A DNA stretch of 36,033 nucleotides, from assembly GCA_007116635.1 (NCBI GenBank), contig SKIB01000129.1, forward strand, positions 1 through 36,033. Reading direction: 5' to 3'. Below the pieces are notes generated by a model. That model was not told the origin of the DNA and ran no database searches. It saw only the letters and a program-made list of their open reading frames with translations. A program made the translations under genes and the position numbers. Source of the DNA: Saccharospirillaceae bacterium (GTDB lineage: Bacteria > Pseudomonadota > Gammaproteobacteria > Pseudomonadales > Natronospirillaceae). Shown piece by piece: positions 25,621 to 35,081 of the stretch. Positions within the stretch are counted from its first letter, which is position 1. Every line of letters begins with the position of its first letter.

Positions 25621-27699
25621 TTGCTCTACCTGATTATTTTAAACATCATTTTTGCTCTGGTTCTTTACTGGTGGCTCAGACCAAAACCGGTGGCGCATTT
25701 TGACAACCTTAGGCATCACAGCCTAAGCAATTTACAGCACACTCGTCTGATTCATCTAACCAGCAAACATCAAAGACTGCAACTCTGGTGCTACACTCAG
25801 GGCAAGGGGCGCGTGCTGCTAAATGGCCAGTCCTATTCCTTGCTTAGCCTGATCAAAAAGATCCATCCTCAAGAGCGAGCCGCCTACCTTGCCAATCTAC
25901 GCCAAGCCTGCAAGCAACCCCTGGTTTGGGACATTCGTTTTCGCTGGCGCTGCCCTGCTGGGCACTATCTATGGTATAGCGAACAGGGCCAGTCTTGGGC
26001 AGACGGCCAGCTGGCTGGCGTGGCTCAAGCCGAGCAACAAGTCATCAACGAACAGCCTGTGGATACGCTGCTGTTCAGCCAATCCGATCAGGCCTGCATT
26101 ATTTTTAACACTCAGGGCAAAATTCTAAAAAAGAACCCTGCCTATGAGCAAATGGAAAATAAACTCACCCGCAGTAATGAGCTGCAAGAGCACTTTACTT
26201 GCGATGCCTCGTTTTGGCAGCAATTATCCGATCAGGGCATGGCTCATTGCCTGCAGAAGGATGCAGTGCAGCTTGGCTTTCGCCATCAGTTAGACGCTTG
26301 GCCCATGACCGGCAGCGACGATCAGTTTCTGGGCTTGGTACGCAACCCAAGAATGCAGCAACTCAAGGAGCACAATTTTTTAAGCTATAACCACCCTTTA
26401 ACCGGTCTGCCTAATCGCCAAAGCCTGCATCATCACCTACAGAAGTTAAGCCATGAAAAAGAGTTTCAAGCCGATCGCTTGGCCATCATCATGGTCAACA
26501 TCGACCACTTCGGTCAGATCAACAGCCTCTATGGTCAATCCGGCGGTGATGAGTTATTGATTCAGGTTGGCAAGCGCTTGGCGACCCTAGGCTCGCCCAT
26601 CACCCTAGTATGTCACCTCGGGGGCGATGAATTTGCCCTACTGGCCGAGGACTTTCATGACATAGGCAGACTGCGCTTGGTAGGCGAAAACATCCTCAAC
26701 CTGTCTCGCCAAGATTTCATTCTGGGCAACCGCGCCATCCTGATGACCGCCAGCATTGGCATTGCCACCATCAATCAAGGCCAATTAAGCCACAGTTTGG
26801 CACGGGGCCATGACGCCTTAAAAAGTGCCCGTCAAGCCGATGGCAACTGCTTAAGATTGCTACAACAAGACATCAGCGACATTGCCACCAACGCTATTTT
26901 ATTTGAACAGGATCTGCGTCACGCCATTGCCGACCAGAAACTCGAGCTGATGTTTCAACCTCAGTTTGAGCTTAGCTCGGGCAACATTGTGGGTGCCGAG
27001 GCCTTGCTGCGCTGGCCGCACCCGGAAAAGGGCTTGCTCTCTGCCGGTGCCTTCATAGAGATTGCCGAAAACTCAGGCTTGATTCGTGAGCTTGGCCTGC
27101 AGGTCATTGAAATGGCCTGCCTCAGCCAATTGGCACTGCACAGCTCAGGTCATGCCTGCCCCATCGCCATCAATCTATCGAGCAAACAGATGGTCGACGA
27201 TGGCTTACCAGACTACCTCTATGGCCGCATCCAACATTACCAAATACCGGTTCGACTGATCAGCATTGAGCTGACTGAAACCAGCTTGGTGGATAACATG
27301 GACAGCACCACTCGCATGCTGGAACGCTTTCAGGAGCTGGAAATCGATGTTTCCCTGGATGACTTCGGCAGCGGCTATGCCAGCTTTAAATACCTAGCGG
27401 AGCTGCCCTTTAACTTCCTCAAAATCGACCGCAGCTTTATTAGCCCAATGATCGACAACCCTAGGATGCGCGACCTGGTGTCCATCATGATCGATATGGC
27501 GCATTGCATGGAGCTCAGGGTGGTTGCCGAAGGGGTAGAAAACGAGCAGCAGTATCAGGCGTTAAAAGAATTGGAGTGCGATCAGGCGCAAGGTTTCTAT
27601 TTAGGCCGACCCATGCCACTCAGTGAGCTGATGCTGCAACTGGAGCAGCAACAGCACAACACCACCGTTAGGCCTAGTCAGGCTTTTTTACCACAGTAA
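25621..27699 (+). CDS. PAS-GGDEF-EAL cyclic-di-GMP protein
   Basis: 692 residues. One membrane helix (about 2-18), a PAS-like domain (about 45-135), a linker with a second PAS-like stretch (about 140-250), a GGDEF domain with intact GGDEF (334-338) but no RxxD inhibitory site, and an EAL domain with E460-A-L, ELTET, DDFGSGYA, KIDRS and AEGVE. Either or both activities could be live. An in-frame stop at 25603 rules out a longer N-terminus, so the TTG at 25621 is the likely start; no ribosome site is visible. It is divergent from a periplasmic binding protein that may supply its signal. Confidence 0.88.
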   Translation: MLYLIILNIIFALVLYWWLRPKPVAHFDNLRHHSLSNLQHTRLIHLTSKHQRLQLWCYTQGKGRVLLNGQSYSLLSLIKKIHPQERAAYLANLRQACKQPLVWDIRFRWRCPAGHYLWYSEQGQSWADGQLAGVAQAEQQVINEQPVDTLLFSQSDQACIIFNTQGKILKKNPAYEQMENKLTRSNELQEHFTCDASFWQQLSDQGMAHCLQKDAVQLGFRHQLDAWPMTGSDDQFLGLVRNPRMQQLKEHNFLSYNHPLTGLPNRQSLHHHLQKLSHEKEFQADRLAIIMVNIDHFGQINSLYGQSGGDELLIQVGKRLATLGSPITLVCHLGGDEFALLAEDFHDIGRLRLVGENILNLSRQDFILGNRAILMTASIGIATINQGQLSHSLARGHDALKSARQADGNCLRLLQQDISDIATNAILFEQDLRHAIADQKLELMFQPQFELSSGNIVGAEALLRWPHPEKGLLSAGAFIEIAENSGLIRELGLQVIEMACLSQLALHSSGHACPIAINLSSKQMVDDGLPDYLYGRIQHYQIPVRLISIELTETSLVDNMDSTTRMLERFQELEIDVSLDDFGSGYASFKYLAELPFNFLKIDRSFISPMIDNPRMRDLVSIMIDMAHCMELRVVAEGVENEQQYQALKELECDQAQGFYLGRPMPLSELMLQLEQQQHNTTVRPSQAFLPQ

Positions 27700-27765
27700 T
27701 AGAGCCAACCCTGCTAGACCAGTCCGTGGTTAAATATTCCTCTTACGCTCCTATTTTCAATACCC

Positions 27766-27779
27766 CTGACCCAGATCAA
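27766..27779 (+). promoter_or_regulatory. FNR/Anr-like box of cydABX
   Basis: CTGAC-CCAG-ATCAA: one half-site is perfect and the other has four of five bases of the common TTGAC variant. Its centre lies about 41 bp before the start predicted from TAAGAT (27801-27806), the class II geometry. Cytochrome bd genes are well-known targets of oxygen regulators. Confidence 0.55.
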
Positions 27780-27893
27780 GGGCAGATTCGATCCATTGAC
27801 TAAGATGACAAATAAGCAAGATTCACTGTCGTGAATCAACTCCTTGCGACGCAAATTAACCTAGCAACCCTCCACCTTCATGGGAGTCACATC

Positions 27894-29465
27894 ATGCTGG
27901 ATGTCATTGAGTTATCGCGGCTGCAGTTCGCGATGACCGCCATGTATCATTTTATTTTCGTTCCTCTAACCTTGGGCCTGGCGGTGATTCTGGCCATCAT
28001 GGAGTCGGTCTATGTCATGACCGGCAAAGAAATCTACCGCGACATGACCAAGTTTTGGGGCAAGCTGTTCGGCATCAACTTTGCCCTTGGGGTGACCACC
28101 GGCATTGCCATGGAATTCCAATTTGGCACCAACTGGTCGTACTACAGCCATTATGTGGGCGATGTCTTTGGCGCGCCCTTGGCCATTGAGGGCCTGATGG
28201 CCTTCTTCTTGGAATCCACCTTGGTGGGCATGTTTTTCTTTGGCTGGGAACGCTTCTCTAAGCGCCAGCATCTGGCCATTACTTGGCTGATGGCCTTGGG
28301 CACCAATTTATCCGCGCTCTGGATTCTGATTGCCAATGGCTGGATGCAGTACCCAGTGGGTGCGGAGTTCAACTACGAAACCATGCGCATGGAAATGCAA
28401 AGCTTTGCCGAGGTGGTGTTCAGCCCGGTGGCTCAGGTCAAGTTCGTGCACACCGTCTCGGCTGGCTACACTACGGGAGCCATGTTCGTGCTGGCCATCT
28501 CCAGCTATTACTTGCTCAAAGGCCGTGATCTGCCCTTTGCACGCCGCAGCTTCGCCATTGCCAGCGCCTTTGGTCTGGCCTCGGTGCTGTCGGTCATTGT
28601 TCTGGGTGACGAATCCGGCTACGAGCTGGGCGATGTACAGAAGGTCAAACTGGCGGCCATTGAATCCGAATGGGAAACTCAGCCCGCCCCTGCTGCCTTT
28701 ACGCTGGTGGGCCTACCCAATCAGGCCGAACAGCGCACCGATGCCGCGATCAAGATCCCCTACATGATGGGCCTGATTGCCACCCGCTCGACCACTGAAG
28801 AGATCATGGGCCTTAAAGACTTGCTGGTGATTCACGAAGAGCGCATTCGCAGTGGTATGCAAGCGGTTGAGCTGCTTACCGAGCTGCGAGCAGGCAATGA
28901 CACAGCTGAAAATCGCGCTGCCTTTGATCTGGTCAAAGAAGACCTAGGCTATGGCTGGCTCTTGATGCCCTTTACCGACGACATCCCTAATGCCAGTGAA
29001 GAGCAAATCCAACTGGCGGTGCAGAGCAGCATTCCTAAGGTTGCGCCTCTGTTTTGGTCGTTCCGCATCATGGTCGGTTGCGGCTTTATCATGCTGGTGT
29101 TGATTGCCTTTGCCTTCTACCACAGCGCCAAGCGCACAGAGCAGATTCCGCCCTGGCTGCTTAAAGCCCTGCTGTTTGGCCTTCCCCTGCCTTGGATCGC
29201 CAGTGAAGCCGGTTGGTTCGTTGCCGAATACGGTCGCCAGCCATGGGCCGTGGGTGAACTGCTGCCGACCAGTGTGGCCGCGTCCAGCCTGAGCGTCAGC
29301 CAGTTGCTGATCAGCATGGTTGCCATCACCCTGCTTTACACCGTCTTTATTGTTATCGAAATGTGGCTCATGGTGCACTTCACCAAAAAAGGCCCAGCCA
29401 GCTTGCACACCGGCAAGTATCATGGCGAAGCCTTGGCCACCACTGAATCCTCCAAGGGGGCCTAA
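27894..29465 (+). CDS. cydA: Cytochrome bd oxidase subunit I
   Basis: 523 residues, nearly the same as E. coli CydA. Oxidises ubiquinol and reduces oxygen at low oxygen tension in the inner membrane. The heme ligand H19 lies in [10 protein letters not shown], a second conserved histidine in [10 protein letters not shown], and GRQPW is near the C-terminus. An upstream in-frame start (27831) would add 21 residues; the ATG at 27894 follows GGGAG and gives the family start [12 protein letters not shown]. cydB begins two bases after the stop. Confidence 0.96.
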   Translation: MLDVIELSRLQFAMTAMYHFIFVPLTLGLAVILAIMESVYVMTGKEIYRDMTKFWGKLFGINFALGVTTGIAMEFQFGTNWSYYSHYVGDVFGAPLAIEGLMAFFLESTLVGMFFFGWERFSKRQHLAITWLMALGTNLSALWILIANGWMQYPVGAEFNYETMRMEMQSFAEVVFSPVAQVKFVHTVSAGYTTGAMFVLAISSYYLLKGRDLPFARRSFAIASAFGLASVLSVIVLGDESGYELGDVQKVKLAAIESEWETQPAPAAFTLVGLPNQAEQRTDAAIKIPYMMGLIATRSTTEEIMGLKDLLVIHEERIRSGMQAVELLTELRAGNDTAENRAAFDLVKEDLGYGWLLMPFTDDIPNASEEQIQLAVQSSIPKVAPLFWSFRIMVGCGFIMLVLIAFAFYHSAKRTEQIPPWLLKALLFGLPLPWIASEAGWFVAEYGRQPWAVGELLPTSVAASSLSVSQLLISMVAITLLYTVFIVIEMWLMVHFTKKGPASLHTGKYHGEALATTESSKGA

Positions 29466-29467
29466 GC

Positions 29468-30604
29468 ATGGAATACGAAGTTCTTAAGTTTATTTGGTGG
29501 CTGCTGATCGGCGTGCTGTTCATTGGCTTTGCGGTAACCGATGGCTTTGACATGGGCGTGGGTAGCCTACTCAAGGTATTGGGCAAAACCGACGACGAGC
29601 GCCGGGTGATGATCAACAGTGTGGCACCGCACTGGGACGGCAATCAGGTTTGGCTGATTACCGCTGGCGGCGCACTCTTTGCTGCTTGGCCACCTGTCTA
29701 TGCCACCGCCTTCAGTGGCTTCTATCTGGCGATGATGGTGGTGCTGATGGCGCTGTTCTTGCGCCCCATCGGCTTTGATTACCGCTCCAAGCTCGACAAC
29801 CCCCAATGGCGTAGCAATTGGGACTGGGCCCTGACCATTGGTTCCAGCGTACCGCCGCTGATCATTGGTGTTGCCTTTGGCAACCTGCTGCTAGGGGTGC
29901 CCTTCCACTTCACCGAGATCCTGGCCATCCAGTACACCGGCAGCTTCTTTGCCCTGCTCAATCCCTTTGCCCTGCTCTGCGGTGTACTTAGTCTGCTGAT
30001 GTTTGTCGGCCAAGGCAGCAGCTATTTGCAGATGAAGACCACGGATCAGCTTCTGGCCCGTGCGCAGCAACTGAGCCAATACCTTGGCTTGATCTGCGCT
30101 GCCCTCTTTGTGCTGGCGGGTCTGTGGCTTTGGCTAGCCATTCCGGGCTATGTGGTCACCGGCGGTTTGGACATCAGCGCCAATGCCAGTGCGGTGAACA
30201 AGACCGTGGCCATTGAGGCCGGTGCTTGGCTGGCCAACTATGGTCGCTGGCCGCTGTTGCTGCTGATCCCCTTGTTGGGCATTCTGGGTTTCTTGGGCCT
30301 GAGCTTTTTCAGCTGGCGCAAAAATGGTTGGGCGGCCTTTATCAGCTCCAGCCTAGCCCTCAGCTCAGTGATCCTTACCATTGGTGTGTCCATGTTTCCC
30401 TTTGTGCTGCCGTCCAGCTCCAACCCCAATCACAGCCTTACCATGTGGGATGCCACCTCTACCCAAACCACGCTGATGATCATGTTTGTGGTGGTCTGCA
30501 TCTTTGTGCCCATTGTGCTGAGTTACACGGCCTGGACCTACTTTAAAATGCGCGGCCGCCTGACCACGGCAGACATACAAAACAACAGCCACTCACTTTA
30601 CTAA
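29468..30604 (+). CDS. cydB: Cytochrome bd oxidase subunit II
   Basis: 378 residues with about nine membrane helices, the second subunit of cytochrome bd. FAVTDGFDMGVG near the start, HWDGNQVWLI and the EAGAW segment are typical. Two bases separate it from cydA and 13 from cydX, so all three share one transcript ended by the hairpin at 30736. Confidence 0.96.
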   Translation: MEYEVLKFIWWLLIGVLFIGFAVTDGFDMGVGSLLKVLGKTDDERRVMINSVAPHWDGNQVWLITAGGALFAAWPPVYATAFSGFYLAMMVVLMALFLRPIGFDYRSKLDNPQWRSNWDWALTIGSSVPPLIIGVAFGNLLLGVPFHFTEILAIQYTGSFFALLNPFALLCGVLSLLMFVGQGSSYLQMKTTDQLLARAQQLSQYLGLICAALFVLAGLWLWLAIPGYVVTGGLDISANASAVNKTVAIEAGAWLANYGRWPLLLLIPLLGILGFLGLSFFSWRKNGWAAFISSSLALSSVILTIGVSMFPFVLPSSSNPNHSLTMWDATSTQTTLMIMFVVVCIFVPIVLSYTAWTYFKMRGRLTTADIQNNSHSLY

Positions 30605-30617
30605 CGGGAGCCTGCTT

Positions 30618-30722
30618 ATGTGGTATTTTACTTGGATTCTGGGTGTGCTCTTGGCCTGTAGCCTTGGCATCATTAATGCGCTTTGGCTCGAAGCTCAGGG
30701 CTACCCTGACGAAGAAGAATAG
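30618..30722 (+). CDS. cydX: Cytochrome bd small subunit CydX
   Basis: A 34-residue single-helix peptide: MWYFTWILG at the start, a hydrophobic stretch, then EAQGYPDEEE at the end. This is the usual pattern for the accessory subunit that stabilises the hemes of cytochrome bd. CGGGAG precedes the ATG by seven bases. Confidence 0.93.
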   Translation: MWYFTWILGVLLACSLGIINALWLEAQGYPDEEE

Positions 30723-30735
30723 CGCAAGCCTTTTG

Positions 30736-30764
30736 GTGCAGGATGACCTTCATCCTGCACTTTT
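30736..30764 (+). terminator. Rho-independent terminator of cydABX
   Basis: GTGCAGGATGA (30736-30746) and TCATCCTGCAC (30750-30760) form a perfect 11-bp stem with a three-base loop, followed by TTTTCTGTT. Confidence 0.92.
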
Positions 30765-30809
30765 CTGTTACTAAGATTCCAAAACTTCCAAGCCTGCTGC
30801 TTAATCCTT

Positions 30810-30895
30810 GGCGGCCAGCCCCTTGCATTGCCCAGAGCAAAGCTGAATTTTCTTACTGACTCAATTCAGTACAAATAATGCATGCTCTGGCCGCC
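30810..30895 (+). promoter_or_regulatory. Nested inverted repeats in the cheX upstream region
   Basis: CCAGAGCA (30832-30839) pairs with TGCTCTGG (30883-30890), and inside it CTGAATT (30843-30849) with AATTCAG (30863-30869). GGCGGCCAG (30810-30818) can instead pair with CTGGCCGCC (30887-30895), which overlaps the first right arm, so two alternative folds are possible. The right arm ends 45 bases before the cheX ATG. It could be a leader switch or an operator; no T-run is present. Confidence 0.45.
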
Positions 30896-30940
30896 GAACC
30901 AGCAAAAATTAAGCTATGCTTGTTCAGAGGTATCTGCTTA

Positions 30941-31426
30941 ATGAATGTTGATTTTATCAATCCTTTCGTCGCCAGCATTAGCAACATACTGGTTAGTATG
31001 GCGCAGCTCGAATGCCAGCGCGGCAAGCCCTATGTGAAGGCAGACCAAAAAATGCTTGGGTCAGTGACAGGTCTTATCCCCATGGTGGGAGACGATGTGC
31101 ATGGTTCATTAGCCATCAGTTTCAGCACATCAACCATCGTGCGCATCGCCAGCAATATGCTGGGTGAAGACATCCACGAACTGGACGACAGCTGCCAAGA
31201 TCTCACGGGTGAAATCACCAACATGCTATCCGGTGGCGCACGCAAGCTACTGTGGCAAAATGGCTATAACTTTGAAATGGCTCAGCCAAAAATCCTGATG
31301 GAGCCAGAGCTAGAACACCTAGTCAAAGTGCCGGTGATAGTGATCCCTTTCACCACCGAGCCGGGCGAGTTTTTCATTGAGGTAGCCCTAGGCAAGCGCC
31401 TGCCTAAGGCCAAACTGTTGGGCTAA
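30941..31426 (+). CDS. cheX: CheX family chemotaxis phosphatase
   Basis: 161 residues. Starts MNVDFINPF and carries GKPYVK and the catalytic ExxN motif E91-I-T-N94 (GEITNMLSGGAR), as in CheX and CheC phosphatases that dephosphorylate CheY-P. It is an orphan here, away from other chemotaxis genes, though the pomAB stator is in the same window. An upstream in-frame ATG (30878) would add 21 residues of no family character; AGAGG lies ten bases before the chosen ATG. Confidence 0.85.
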   Translation: MNVDFINPFVASISNILVSMAQLECQRGKPYVKADQKMLGSVTGLIPMVGDDVHGSLAISFSTSTIVRIASNMLGEDIHELDDSCQDLTGEITNMLSGGARKLLWQNGYNFEMAQPKILMEPELEHLVKVPVIVIPFTTEPGEFFIEVALGKRLPKAKLLG

Positions 31427-31486
31427 GGAATCCTGAACCCTGCAATACAGGCCAGATAACAATGGCACTATCGCTGGTAATGGCGC

Positions 31487-31529
31487 CTAGATAGTTATGA
31501 TCTAGATAGTTATGATCTAGACAGTAACG
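31487..31529. repeat. 15-bp tandem repeats between cheX and argC
   Basis: CTAGATAGTTATGAT occurs twice exactly (31487-31501 and 31502-31516), and a third degraded copy starts at 31517 (CTAGACAGTAACG). Within the array, TCTAGAT and ATCTAGA (31501-31521) are perfect inverted repeats. It lies between two convergent genes whose stops are about 110 bp apart; no classic terminator is seen there. Confidence 0.85.
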
Positions 31530-31535
31530 CCCAGA

Positions 31536-32465
31536 CTAGGCCAGATTCACACAGGTATCGGCGGCAAAGCCCAGCATCAAGTTAAGGTTCTGCACGCAGG
31601 CCCCGCTGGCGCCTTTACCCAAGTTATCCAATCGCGCCACCAATAACCAGCGCTCGCCATCGGCATCGGCAATGGCCGTCAGATCACAGTAGTTACTGCC
31701 CTGATTGCCCTCGACATGAATGAAGTTACCCTTTTGCAAGTAGGATTGCGGTCGCACCCGCACAAAGCTGTGCTGCTGATAGTAGTCAGCCAGAACCTTT
31801 TGCAGATCCAAATCCTGAGCCAACTGGCTGCGATGCAAAGGAATCTGGATCAGCATGCCCTGCTCAACATTGACCACGGCCGGGAAGAAGTTTGGCTTGA
31901 GTTGCAAACCCGAGTGAGCCTGAATTTCCTTCAAGTGCTTGTGTTCAAAATTCAAACCATAAAGGGCATAGGCCGACGCATCAGGCTGCTGATAACTGGC
32001 AATCATCTGGTTACCACCACCGCTATAACCTGACACCGCATTAATGGAAATAGGGGTTTGGGCCGGTAAAATACCCTGCGCCAACAAGGGCTTGAGCAGC
32101 AGAATAGCACCAGTTGCATAGCAACCCGGGTTAGACACCAGCTGTGCCTTGGCAATGGCATCGGCCTGATCAGGTTGCAGCTCAGGCATGCCATAGACCC
32201 AGTCTGGCTCAATGCGGTGCGCTGAGCTGGCATCCAGCACACGGCATCCCAATGCCTTGGCTTGGGCGGCGGCCTCTTTGGCGGCTTCATCTGGCAAACA
32301 GAGCACGGTCACATCCACACTGGCCATTATCCTGGCCTTGGCCTCTGGGTCTTTACGCAGCTCAGGGTCAATACTAACAATCTCGATGCCAGGATGATCC
32401 TGTAAACGCTGACGAATTTGCAAACCCGTAGTGCCGGCTTCGCCATCAATAAAAATTTTGGCCAT
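31536..32465 (-). CDS. argC: N-acetyl-gamma-glutamyl-phosphate reductase (short type)
   Basis: 309 residues. NADPH-dependent reduction of N-acetylglutamyl phosphate, third step of arginine synthesis. The N-terminal [10 protein letters not shown] is the variant dinucleotide motif of the short ArgC class, and the catalytic cysteine is C115 in SNPGCYATG. The ATG at 32465 has GGAG eight bases upstream; an in-frame start at 32531 would add 22 non-homologous residues. It supplies the pathway that ends at arginine, the SpeA substrate. Apparently monocistronic. Confidence 0.92.
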   Translation of the reverse strand: MAKIFIDGEAGTTGLQIRQRLQDHPGIEIVSIDPELRKDPEAKARIMASVDVTVLCLPDEAAKEAAAQAKALGCRVLDASSAHRIEPDWVYGMPELQPDQADAIAKAQLVSNPGCYATGAILLLKPLLAQGILPAQTPISINAVSGYSGGGNQMIASYQQPDASAYALYGLNFEHKHLKEIQAHSGLQLKPNFFPAVVNVEQGMLIQIPLHRSQLAQDLDLQKVLADYYQQHSFVRVRPQSYLQKGNFIHVEGNQGSNYCDLTAIADADGERWLLVARLDNLGKGASGACVQNLNLMLGFAADTCVNLA

Positions 32466-32605
32466 GTTGATTTCTCCTGCTGTGGATGCTGCCCAAGGTG
32501 CGTCATTGTACTCAGCCAGGGAAACAAACACAAAGCAGCCTGCCTGCTGGTTCTTAGGCCTAAAGCTGGCTACAATCGGTTTTTCATTCTTTTCAGGCTA
32601 GGCTC

Positions 32606-33793
32606 ATGCTCAACTCACTCAGCGCCACCCCTATGGACCCCATCATCCAGCTGGCCATGGATTGCCGTTTGGATCAACGACCAGACAAAATCGATCTCGG
32701 CATTGGCGTTTACAAAGACGAGCACGGGCAAACGCCCATCATGGCCGCGATTAAGAGCGCTGAGCAGCGACTGTGGCAAGAACAACAGAGCAAAAGCTAT
32801 GTCGGCATGGCCGGTGATGAGCAGTACAACAGCCTGATGAGCCAGCTGTTGCTGGGAGAGCAAAGTCCGGTTCTGGCACGCACAGCAGCCGTGCAAACAG
32901 CAGGTGCCAGTGGCGCGCTCAAACTGGTGGCCGATTGCATAAAAAAGGCCGAGCCGGACGCCTGTGTCTGGCTCAGCAACCCTAGCTATGCCAACCATGC
33001 GCCCATCATGCGCGCAGCCGGTTTGCGTGTTGCTCACTACCCCTACTTCGACAGCCAAAGCCATCTGGTCGATGAAACCGCCATGCTGGCGCAGGTCGCC
33101 CAACTGGGGCCAAAGGATGTCTTGCTGCTGCACGGCTCTTGCCATAACCCAACCGGGGCAGACATCAGCTTTGCTGCCTGGCAAAGGATCACCGAACTCT
33201 GCTTGCAAAAGGGCTTCTTGCCCTTTGTTGACATGGCCTATCAGGGCTTTGGTCAGGGCCTAGAGCAAGACGCAGCCGGTTTACGCTATTTGGCTGAGCG
33301 CGTGCCCGAGCTGTTTTGTGTCAGCTCCTGCTCGAAGAATTTTGGCCTGTACCGCGAGCGCACCGGTCTGGCCCTGGTACTGACCCAAAGCGCCAGCCAA
33401 AGCATGGCGGTGAAAAGCCGATTGATGGAAGCGGCGCGCAGTACCTACACCATGCCACCAGATCATGGCGCCAGCTTGGTGCGCCTGGTACTGAGCGATG
33501 CTCAGCTCAAGCAACAATGGTTGGACGAATTGCAACAGATGCAGGCGCGAATTTCGCAGTTACGCCACGGGCTGGCGCAGGCCTTGACCCATGCTGGCTG
33601 CCAAAAAGACCTCAACTTCATCACCCAACATCAGGGCATGTTCTCGGTGCTTAGCTTAACCGAGCAGCAGTGTCTGGAGCTGAAAAACCAATTTGGCCTG
33701 TACATCGTCAATGGCGGGCGCATCAATGTCGCTGCCATCAATAGCCAACAGCTGGCCCGCATCGGCGAATTGCTAGCGCCCATGTTGGGCTAA
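32606..33793 (+). CDS. Aspartate/aromatic amino acid aminotransferase
   Basis: 395 residues, class I pyridoxal-phosphate aminotransferase of the AspC/TyrB group. LGIGVYKDE at the start, HGSCHNPTGAD, the cofactor lysine K244 in SSCSKNFGLYRER, and the substrate-carboxylate arginine in NGGRINVAAI are present. The sequence cannot settle whether aspartate or tyrosine/phenylalanine is preferred. It diverges from argC, and rlmE follows by 12 bases in the same direction. Confidence 0.9.
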   Translation: MLNSLSATPMDPIIQLAMDCRLDQRPDKIDLGIGVYKDEHGQTPIMAAIKSAEQRLWQEQQSKSYVGMAGDEQYNSLMSQLLLGEQSPVLARTAAVQTAGASGALKLVADCIKKAEPDACVWLSNPSYANHAPIMRAAGLRVAHYPYFDSQSHLVDETAMLAQVAQLGPKDVLLLHGSCHNPTGADISFAAWQRITELCLQKGFLPFVDMAYQGFGQGLEQDAAGLRYLAERVPELFCVSSCSKNFGLYRERTGLALVLTQSASQSMAVKSRLMEAARSTYTMPPDHGASLVRLVLSDAQLKQQWLDELQQMQARISQLRHGLAQALTHAGCQKDLNFITQHQGMFSVLSLTEQQCLELKNQFGLYIVNGGRINVAAINSQQLARIGELLAPMLG

Positions 33794-33805
33794 CAGGAGT
33801 ACCCC

Positions 33806-34426
33806 ATGGCACGATCCAAAAGTAGCAATCGTTGGCTGGAAGAGCATGTCAATGACCCCTATGTTAAACAGGCCAAAGCCAGCGGCTATCGTTCTCGTGC
33901 CAGCTTTAAACTGTTGGAACTCAACACCAAAGACAAACTCATTCGCCCCGGCATGCTGGTCATGGATCTGGGCTCTGCTCCTGGCGGCTGGTCGCAGGTG
34001 GCTGCCGATCTGGTGGGCGATAAGGGCTGGGTTTTGGCCTCCGACATTCTGTACATGGACAGTCTAGCCAATGTGGAGTTCATACAGGGCGACTTCACTG
34101 AAAATGAAGTCTTTGAACAAATTTTGGCTGCCATGGCAGGGCGGCAAGCGGATGTGATCATTTCCGACATGGCACCCAACATCAGCGGCGTGAATGCCGC
34201 CGACCAGGCCAGTTCAATCTATCTGGTGGAACTGGCTCTGGACATGGCCCGTCAAGTGCTCAAACCCAAAGGAAGCTTTTTGGCCAAGGTATTCATGGGT
34301 GTGGGCTATGACGACTACATCAAAGAAGTACGCCAAAGCTTCCAGCAGGTGTTGATCCGTAAGCCCGATGCCTCACGCGCACGCTCTCGTGAAGTCTATG
34401 TGGTGGGCAAGGGCTTTTTAGGCTAA
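33806..34426 (+). CDS. rlmE: 23S rRNA (uridine-2552-2'-O) methyltransferase
   Basis: 206 residues. Methylates U2552 in the A-loop of 23S rRNA with S-adenosylmethionine. [13 protein letters not shown] is the cofactor loop, and the catalytic Lys-Asp-Lys-Glu set is visible: K35 (ASFKLLEL), the Asp of SDMAPNISG, the Lys of AKVF and the Glu of [14 protein letters not shown] precedes the ATG. Unusually it is not followed by ftsH but by a convergent phosphonate-type gene, with only five bases between stops. Confidence 0.93.
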   Translation: MARSKSSNRWLEEHVNDPYVKQAKASGYRSRASFKLLELNTKDKLIRPGMLVMDLGSAPGGWSQVAADLVGDKGWVLASDILYMDSLANVEFIQGDFTENEVFEQILAAMAGRQADVIISDMAPNISGVNAADQASSIYLVELALDMARQVLKPKGSFLAKVFMGVGYDDYIKEVRQSFQQVLIRKPDASRARSREVYVVGKGFLG

Positions 34427-34431
34427 GGCAT

Positions 34432-35073
34432 TTATTGTTGGCCCTGCTTGCGCCAATGCCAATATTGGCGCACAAAGTCGCCAGCAGGCAGCGCACGCAT
34501 ATCAGGCAAGGATTCCTTTAATTGCTCGTGCGACCAGTCCCACCAGGCCAGATCCATTAGGTCTTGTGCCAAGGAGTCAGCAAAGCGTTGTTTGATCACC
34601 CGTGCAGGCGTACCCACTGCCACACCATAGGCGGGCACATCCTTGGTCACCACCGCACCCGAACCCAGTATGGCACCTGTACCTATGGTCACGCCTGGCA
34701 TGATGACCACCCCATGACCTACCCAAACATCATGCCCCAGTGTCACCGGATGCGCACGACGCCAAGCAAAGAACTCACTGTCGTCGGTTTCCGCCAAACC
34801 GAATTGCCGACTGCGGTAGCTGAAGTGATGTTGGCTGGCTCGCCAGCTTGGATGATTGCCCGGCCCCAAGCGGGTAAAGGCGGCAATGGAGCAAAACTTA
34901 CCAGCCTGAGTATAGGCCATGCTGCTGTCGTGGCAGATGTAGCTATAGTCATCAAGACTGGATTCGAGCAGTAGTGTGCGCTCACCAACTTCGGTGTAGT
35001 AACCCAGGTGCGAATCCTTGGCGCGAGCACCAGCTGCGAGATAGGGTTCAGGGCCAAGTTGTTTGTCACTCAT
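34432..35073 (-). CDS. Phosphonate-cluster hexapeptide acyltransferase
   Basis: 213 residues. A left-handed beta-helix transferase: hexapeptide repeats run through HDVWVGHGVVIMPGVTIGTGAILGSGAVVTKDVP. The family fits the xenobiotic-acetyltransferase-like proteins commonly found beside phn genes. The exact substrate is not known. The ATG at 35073 has GAGG six bases upstream; a TTG at 35085 is less likely. It starts eight bases after the phnE stop and is the last gene of that operon. Confidence 0.82.
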   Translation of the reverse strand: MSDKQLGPEPYLAAGARAKDSHLGYYTEVGERTLLLESSLDDYSYICHDSSMAYTQAGKFCSIAAFTRLGPGNHPSWRASQHHFSYRSRQFGLAETDDSEFFAWRRAHPVTLGHDVWVGHGVVIMPGVTIGTGAILGSGAVVTKDVPAYGVAVGTPARVIKQRFADSLAQDLMDLAWWDWSHEQLKESLPDMRALPAGDFVRQYWHWRKQGQQ

Positions 35074-35081
35074 CGAATACC

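Noticed and set aside
27672-27689. GCCT/AGGC stem followed by six T near the end of the PAS-GGDEF-EAL gene
   Set aside because: The stem has only four pairs and lies within the coding sequence before the stop; too weak to call a terminator.
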